Made by a program: the position numbers and the translations under genes. Below the pieces are notes generated by a model. That model saw only the letters and a program-made list of their open reading frames with translations. It did no database searches and was not told the origin of the DNA. This document shows positions 57,895 to 64,000 of a stretch of DNA of 64,000 nt, one piece after another (the stretch's first letter is position 1; the number at the start of each line of letters is the position of its first letter). Source of the DNA: Aptenodytes patagonicus (taxonomy: Eukaryota > Chordata > Aves > Sphenisciformes > Spheniscidae); contig NC_134960.1 in NCBI RefSeq assembly GCF_965638725.1, positions 188,501-252,500 on the forward strand, written 5' to 3'.

Positions 57895-58695
57895 TCAGTG
57901 AGGGGAGGAAATGTACAAAGCTATACTGGTCATGCTGCCTGTAGTGTACCGGGACAGAGAGAGAGTTCCTATGACTGCTGTAAAAGCAGTTGCTCTCTTT
58001 GGCTGATGATTCTCAGTATAACAGTCAAAACCACACAACCTCCATGAGGACAAAATAAGGATGAAACAGGCAATGCAAACCTGATGCCTGATCACCTTGC
58101 ATACACCCATCATCTTCAGTCTCAATGCACATCAGGCAGAGCAGCATTTACCTCAGAGAATAAAAGCAGAGGAAGATGATTCACTCCGCTGTCAGAGCAC
58201 AAGTCGTATCTTCATGGGATTCAGTAGAAAGGAACTGCAGCTCTGTAATAACATTGGCTCTGGTTCTGTAAGGTAACTGATTGCCTACTTGACCATGACG
58301 GACGTCTTTACTGAATGTTTCCCTCAGCTCTTTTGAAGTGACAGCCCATCACTCATACATGTGCAGGGATGACACCTTCCAACCAGTTGCTGAGGAGCAA
58401 ACTCTCTTTAGACGCTAGGAAAAGAGCGTGACCACATGGATGTGACTGCATAGCTCTGGACTCAAAGAATTTGCATGCAGATTGGCTTCCTTGATGAGTT
58501 TGAGCAACTCTGTGCCTCAAGGTCCCATGTGTAAATGGTAACAGTTCTCACGAGCTTGTGTTTAAGTGAGTGTGTTCAAGTATTTAAGTGATGATATACT
58601 GCCCAGGCACTGCTTAGCCTTATGAATAGCATGGTGCTTACTGCTGTAGGTGTTGACAAGATGCTATGGACAAATCTGCCAGGACAAGAAGGAAA

Positions 58696-58802
58696 GGAAT
58701 TAGAGAAACTGATTCCTGAGATATTATACATTACACTGGTCGATGACCCCCATAGGTCAGGGTTGGCCTATACAATTTCAAATGGAAAGAGTGATGAAAG
58801 CT
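58696..58802. repeat. 107-bp exact direct repeat, copy 1
   Basis: Starts GGAATTAGAGAAACTGATTC and ends GAGTGATGAAAGCT. It is identical, base for base as far as I can read, to 59116-59222. The flanks differ. Confidence 0.95.
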
Positions 58803-59115
58803 GTCCAATTTTTGCATGTGTTTAATCCCCATGCAACCTTGATGCACAAGGTTAACACTTCAATTTTGGGTAAAACAAAATACTGGCAAAGATCTGACAA
58901 GAATTTACTTACTATGAGCCTTAGTTACATAGCTATTTCATCACAGGACCTGCTGACATCACTAACCCAAAATCAGCCAGGACCTATGCGAACCTGCAAA
59001 GAGCAACAAAGATAGCATAAACCATGGAACTGGTGCTAAAAGCTGAAGAAATCAGATCAGAGTTGATCACTGTTTCTGCAGCTGTTTGAGAAGGTCAAAG
59101 GCCTGGACCTTGCAC

Positions 59116-59222
59116 GGAATTAGAGAAACTGATTCCTGAGATATTATACATTACACTGGTCGATGACCCCCATAGGTCAGGGTTGGCCTATACAATTTCA
59201 AATGGAAAGAGTGATGAAAGCT
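59116..59222. repeat. 107-bp exact direct repeat, copy 2
   Basis: The second copy, 420 bases downstream of copy 1 and separated by 313 bases of unrelated sequence. Confidence 0.95.
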
Positions 59223-59629
59223 CTGGCCGTGAGAGACTGGTAATTATCCAACTCTCTGAGACCTGTAATGAGGTTACAGTGCTGCTCGGCATGTGTGCAG
59301 GGGGGGGGGAATAACCAAATAATCTTGTGTGTCATGCGTCCCAGGCAAAGATACACATAAGCATGCAAAAATTGAGAAAGGGACCATTCCACTGCAGTCA
59401 TAGGCTGCGCTGACTAATGAAGTGTAGTGAATTGGCCAACCCTTCACCAGACATTAAGTTAGGGTTCCTCTACTTGTCCACTTGCCAAGGCAACCTGAAA
59501 ACACTACTACAGCATTCATTTAACATGGAAGGAAGAATTTTCCCTTTCCTTTTTTATCTGCTGCAGAGCATAATTCAAAGCTGAGTTAATGAATCATTTC
59601 AGTGGGCTCTGGGTGAAGATTTATAATCA

Positions 59630-59720
59630 CAGAATCAGAAAACCAGTCTAGAAAGGAACTTGAAAGATCCTCTAAACTATTCTCTTGTACCAAGCTGGAC
59701 TGACCTGTCTAGAGCTGTTC
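59630..59720 (-). mobile_element. CR1 3'-end fragment (diverged)
   Basis: ATAATCACAGAATCAGAAAA, then GAAAGGAACTTGAAAGATCC, is an inverted CR1 3' UTR and terminal repeat with substitutions. The remainder up to about 59900 may be part of the same element. Confidence 0.6.
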
Positions 59721-60089
59721 TTAAAGATCCCCGGTATATATGATCTCTTCTTTTTCTTCCCTCCCCACAAAAGTTGTTATCCTGTTGTAGAAGAAATTGT
59801 ATTGGTCCTTGACAAATCCATCTGGGAGACAAATAGCAAGCCTGTTATTTTTCACACGCTAACAGATTATGTGTTCCAGAATTTTCCTAGAGCTTGAAGT
59901 TAAGATTGTTTATATTCTTTCCTTTCTCAAGGCACACACACTGTTTTCTCCAGGCTTTTCTCCTGTGAGATGTTTGCTATCAATTCACTGAGTTTACTGA
60001 AATCTGTCTTTGCTTAAGAGAAGCGTAAAAACAGCAAAATATAAACAACAGACTAAGGATCAGAGACTGACAACCACTACCATCCAAAT

Positions 60090-60360
60090 TGCCCTTTACA
60101 TTCATATTCTCAAAAAGCTATACCTGTTAGCTATAACCAGGTCTAGCAGAGCTTCCCCTCCTGTGGTTGTCATCATCTTCTGTACCAAGAAAGTCAGTAA
60201 CACGTTCCACAAACTTCCTGTACCACCGGTACTCCTGTAATGAGGGATGCCTGGGCAGCTATAATCTCCCACTGCTGTGAACTGGATGATTCTCTTTGGC
60301 AAGGCATCCTGGAACATAAATGGTAGTGCCCAGTTTTCTTCCCTTTTAACGATCACTCAA
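60090..60360 (-). mobile_element. CR1 endonuclease-domain fragment (diverged)
   Basis: On the minus strand an open stretch reads GDYSCPGIPHY, then VLLTFLVQKM and GGEALLDLVIANR. This matches the GDFNxPDI to FLTQ to GALLDLxxxNR part of the CR1 apurinic endonuclease. It is a piece of LINE, not a host exon. Confidence 0.75.
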
Positions 60361-61559
60361 ATTGCTTAGAAAAGATCCTCCTACAGTCTCAAAGCAAGTA
60401 TACGAATCCATGACAAAGAGGGCAACATCTCTGCTGCTTCTCCTGCCTGTTATTCCTCACAAGTTGCACAATACTGTATTAATATTCCAGCCATAGTAAT
60501 CATCCAAACAGGTCTCTACTGTGCCACAGCTGTAATTTGGATCATGATTAAAAACTTTCAGATCCACTTGTTTATTCTTATAATTTCTCACAAAAACATA
60601 ATTTCACAGGACCAACCCACTTCTTGTTTTTTCACATCATCATTGTAAGTAAACCTCTTTGGTCCTAGATTTTCTTCAGTCTAACTGCTCTGTTTCCTCC
60701 TCCTGAATGGTAACTGCAAACAATTCACGTCAAAGTTAAAAAGGCTCCGTCCCATCCACCATTTTCCTTAAGCTCCTCCAACTACTAGACTTTGATTAGG
60801 CTTTGAGCCATGGTGAGAATGATTTTTCTCTCCTCCTTCAGCATGAAGTAAGAGCCTCCAGTGTTTGTGGACAACTTGTTCACATCCAGAAGAATTCTCT
60901 CACAGCAGCTCCCTGTGGTAAGCAGAAGGACTGATCTTTTTCAAAACCCAAGAAAAGGAGGGCACCACTGACTTGTATTGTGAATATTTAATGTGTTTGC
61001 ACAATTACTACCCTTTCTTTGGGCTTTTCGGGAAGATGGGGTAGGTCTCTCTACTTGTGCAAACAATCAACCTACAAAAGGTTTGCCTCATTTTCATATA
61101 CTAATGTTTGACATCCACATGTTGGACTGTTACTTTTTCGCATTGGTTAATTTGACCTTAGGATGCAAACTAAAAAGAAGGATCTGTTCAAAAAGAAGTG
61201 CAGCTGCCTAAATGCCGACTAGACTCTCAGAAATGCCAGCCTTAGCGTGGATACAGACAAATAGCTCAATCAAGGCAGAGCCAGCAACAGGTAAGATACT
61301 GAGGTAAGACCCTTCACAACAAAGCCAAAAGGAAGGAGCCCGAAGCTCACTCGTCCCTCCTGCAGACCAGAGAGGCACCACGGGAATTTATTCAAAAGCC
61401 GGCCAGCATCTGTCCCCCCGGAGGAACACCCCCTCTGTTTAAGACTTACTTTCTGTCATCAAAAAGGATCTGTGGGTGCTCCTCACTGAGCAATTGCAGC
61501 TTTGCCCTCAGTCCTAGGAGGCACCATGAATCAACCAACAAACAAGAGCCTTCCACGAC

Positions 61560-62520
61560 CGCTTTCAAAAGCGCCCCGTTTGAAACGTCCTTGCAAATCT
61601 TGCCTGAGAAGCGCGTCCCCACACCGCCTGCACCGCGGGGCCCAGCGGGTCCCCTGGACGCTCTGGGGACAGCCGCAGCGTGCTGCCCCGCGGCTCCGCC
61701 CGCCCCGCAGCCCTACCCCCATCCCGCCACCGGCCCGAGGGCCGCACGCCCTCGCCGCGGCTCTGAGCGTAGCCGCGACCCCCGCGGGCGGCGGCGCGGA
61801 GCGGTGGGCGCGCGGCGCCCCCGCCCCGAGCCGGGTCCCGGGGGCGGGCCGGGCCGCGGGGCGGCGCTCGCCGTCCGCGCCTCGACGGGGCGGGCCGGTG
61901 GGGGCCAGGCCGGGCAGACCGTGCCGAGCCGGGGCGGGGCGGCGGCCGCTCACACGCCGGCGGGCTGCGCGCAGCATGTGAGGTGCGGCCCCCGTGCTCG
62001 GAGCGACCGATCGTCGGCGCCGGGCTCCAGCATGGGGCTCGCCCTGCTCCTGGGGCTGCTCCTCTCCCGAGCCGGTAACAGCGCCCGGAGCGCGGGGCGT
62101 CGGACGGGGCGGGCGTCGGGCTCGGGGCGGGCTGTGGAGCGCGGCGGGGCAGGGCGGCGCGTCCCCCGTCCCTTTCCCGGCGGGCGGCGAGCGGGATCCG
62201 CGCGGCCGCTCCGAGGGCCCACTCGCCTCCCGTGCCCGCCGCGGGGCGGCTGCGGGCGGCGGAGGCGGCGCCAGGGTCGCGGGCCGGCGACCCTCGCTGC
62301 TCACGTTCGGACGGACGGCGCTCCCCCGGCGCTGGGGGCGCCCACGGCGCCTCCCGAGCCCGGGGCTCCCGGCCGCTGCCCGTCTCTCCCTTCCCCGGCC
62401 ACCGGCTCCGGCTGCCGCCCCGGGCGCTCGCGGCGGGGAAGAACCCGCTTTTCAAACCGGGAAAGGCGTGCCGCTTCTTTGACCCGAAACGTGAACTGCA
62501 GCTGTGGCCGTGACCAAGCC
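61560..62520. promoter_or_regulatory. CpG island around possible GFRA3 first exon
   Basis: A CpG-dense block of about 1 kb, with GC boxes (GGGGCGG) around 61885-61945 just upstream of the ATG at 62032. Large open frames on both strands reflect composition only. Confidence 0.75.
62032..62074 (+). CDS. Possible signal-peptide first exon, GFRA3 candidate (partial gene)
   Basis: ATGGGGCTCGCC opens MGLALLLGLLLSRA plus the first base of a Gly codon, followed by donor GTAACA. This is a short hydrophobic signal peptide ending at a phase-1 donor inside a CpG island. GDNF-receptor-alpha genes have such a first exon. Human GFRA3 is next to CDC25C on the same strand, as here. The remaining exons would lie beyond the window; none is visible to 64000. 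Other secreted or membrane proteins fit the peptide equally well, so the name rests on synteny. Confidence 0.45.
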
Positions 62521-64000
62521 GGAGGGACGCTCTGGGGAGGGGGGACGACTGTCCTCGAGGCAAGGCTTGCGGAGGTGACGGAGGACGCCGCGCTCCCCCC
62601 ACTCGCAGCAGAGAGGGGCAGGTACCGGGAGCTCATCCCGCGACGCGGCAGGAAAGGCACAAAGCGAGCATCTGCCCTAGCTGGACCTGCCGTAACAGAT
62701 CCTCGCTGTACCTCTCTCACACTGACTTTGCCGAGAGCTTTTCTTGATACCTGCCCTCCCTGCATGCCCCCTCTGAAATGCTTCAGGCTGATGGTTTTCT
62801 GAGATGAGGCTCAGTTTGCAAAGACCAATCCAAGGAGCTCCTGCAGATACGCAGCTGTTTGTTCTACTCTGCCTTCTACTACTGCCAACTCACAAAAGCC
62901 GAGGACAGAAATTATTCCTCTTTCCAATTCATCTCTTGTGCAGTCTTCATGGCTGATGTGACTAGAAATACAGAAATTACAAAACTGCTCATCCCTAGAC
63001 CCTGGCTATGGGATGTCAGTGCTTTACACTCAGAAAAAGCTGCAGCTGCTAAATATCACAGTGACTGCTATAAAAATGGGCTCAGTATCGCTTGCAGCCA
63101 CATGATTACAATAGATTCCCCACAATTTTCCATGTCCAAATACTAACGCTTCTTTGATAACTGTGCTTAATAAAGGAAAGGTTTCCCTTCTGCAATCATC
63201 CTCTCTTTCAATAGCATGGTGCACCAGGGGCATCAAAATAATACATATATTATGTATTCACGTGGAGTGAAAAGGGAGAATAAAGGGATATTGTATTACA
63301 TATCCCTTTTTTCTAAGGTATAAATAATCATAGTCTGTGAATTGATTATTACCTTTTAACTTTTTTTTTTTTAAACTACAGAAGGGACTCCCATACACAT
63401 GCCTCTAACATGAACTGCAACCTAGACTATAGGTCTAGGAAAGAATTAAGTTTCTCATTCTTTCACATTACTATCTGGAATACTAAGACAAGGTTTTAAA
63501 AAATGAAACATGTCAAGTATTAGGGCTTAAGACAATGCATAGCTATTAAATGATGTCTGTAGAGGAGGACTGTTTTAAATGAGGTTTACAGCAGCCTCAC
63601 CTGAAGCGTCTGGTACAGGGCTGTGGTAGAAACACAGTCCATCCACTTACTCCCAGCTGTGCTCTACCCTGGCCATTACTATATCACTTTAAAGTCTTAA
63701 AAACATCGCTTCACCCTCAGGTGCTTGCTGAGCAGAATTCTTAAGGCTAGGAAAGTGCATCCTGTCCTTTTATGAACTTCCTACAACAGCTGCTGCAAGC
63801 CACTGTTGGAGATGGGATGCTGGGGGAGATGGTACTTTGGCCTTGTGGGGTAGATCAGTTCGCTCAGTTTAGGGTTCCAAAAGCTACTGGAGAGAATGGA
63901 CCAATTTGCTATTGGGAATTTGCACTGATTGCAACCTTACAGGATGTAATCACACTCAGAATGTGCATTAAGGTTGTGCCTAGGTGTAATGCCTAACCAA
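62075..64000 (+). other. Probable first intron of the 62-kb gene
   Basis: G+C-rich to about 62.5 kb, then ordinary A+T-rich sequence to the window end. No second exon, RNA gene or repeat is recognised. Confidence 0.5.

Larger units (their letters stand above)
52165..61560. other. Intergenic region between the CDC25C-like relic and the 62-kb CpG island
   Basis: 9.4 kb without recognised exons. It contains CR1 fragments at 55.62-56.45, 59.63-59.72 and 60.09-60.36 kb, a 30-base G run, and an exact 107-bp direct repeat. A slightly G+C-richer stretch near 53.6-53.9 kb has no clear meaning. Confidence 0.75.

Noticed and set aside
60102-60356. 84-codon minus-strand frame, tested as a host exon
   Set aside because: The GDY...GGEALLDLVIANR pattern is the CR1 endonuclease, so it was assigned to a LINE fragment.
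61531-62802. Open frames up to 403 codons at the 62-kb CpG island
   Set aside because: Low-complexity Arg/Pro/Ala translations on both strands; composition artefacts.

Overview
The window is vertebrate nuclear DNA, most likely from a bird. It has intron-split genes with avian-length introns, four G+C-rich CpG-island promoters, low repeat density, and CR1-type LINEs as the main interspersed repeat: two well-preserved copies with a FADD reverse-transcriptase motif, plus several old fragments. A crocodilian or turtle is possible but would usually carry more repeats. All gene calls come from reading exons, splice sites and reading phase by eye and comparing with remembered protein families.

Layout. 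(1) 1-25179, minus strand: the 5' end of KDM3B (histone H3K9 demethylase). Coding exons 1-4 and the start of exon 5 are present; intron 1 is about 20 kb and holds a full-looking MIR-type SINE and a 1.5-kb CR1. The CpG-island promoter is at 24.6-25.6 kb. (2) 31033-38900, minus strand: a complete nine-exon C-terminal-binding protein (CtBP) gene. All splice phases agree and give a 440-residue product with the NAD-binding motif and the Arg/Glu/His catalytic triad. Its CpG-island promoter is at 38.5-39.7 kb. (3) 45841-46294, minus strand: two exons of a histone stem-loop-binding protein (SLBP)-like gene with an in-frame stop and damaged RNA-contact residues, judged a pseudogene. (4) 48487-52164, plus strand: five exons of a CDC25C-like phosphatase in which the catalytic cysteine is arginine and the front of the catalytic domain cannot be found; a CR1 sits in that gap. 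It is judged a pseudogene or a catalytically dead relic. A CpG island at 46.6-47.5 kb lies between (3) and (4) and could be their shared divergent promoter. (5) 62032-62074, plus strand: a possible first coding exon encoding a signal peptide, with a CpG island around it. By position and strand it may be GFRA3.

KDM3B, CDC25C and GFRA3 are neighbours on human 5q31, so the window is a conserved block in inverted orientation. The novelty is what lies between KDM3B and CDC25C: a CtBP gene and an SLBP-like relic. In human, CTBP1 and SLBP lie close together on 4p16.3. The pair here therefore looks like the 5q/FGFR4-side copy of the same ancestral block from the early vertebrate genome duplications, with the CtBP copy intact and the SLBP and CDC25C copies decayed. 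No FAM53C-like exon was seen where human synteny would place it.

The remainder (25.2-31.0, 38.9-45.8, 52.2-62.0 and 62.1-64.0 kb) is intergenic or intronic DNA with old CR1 fragments, homopolymer tracts (including a 30-base G run), and an exact 107-bp direct repeat spaced 420 bp apart.
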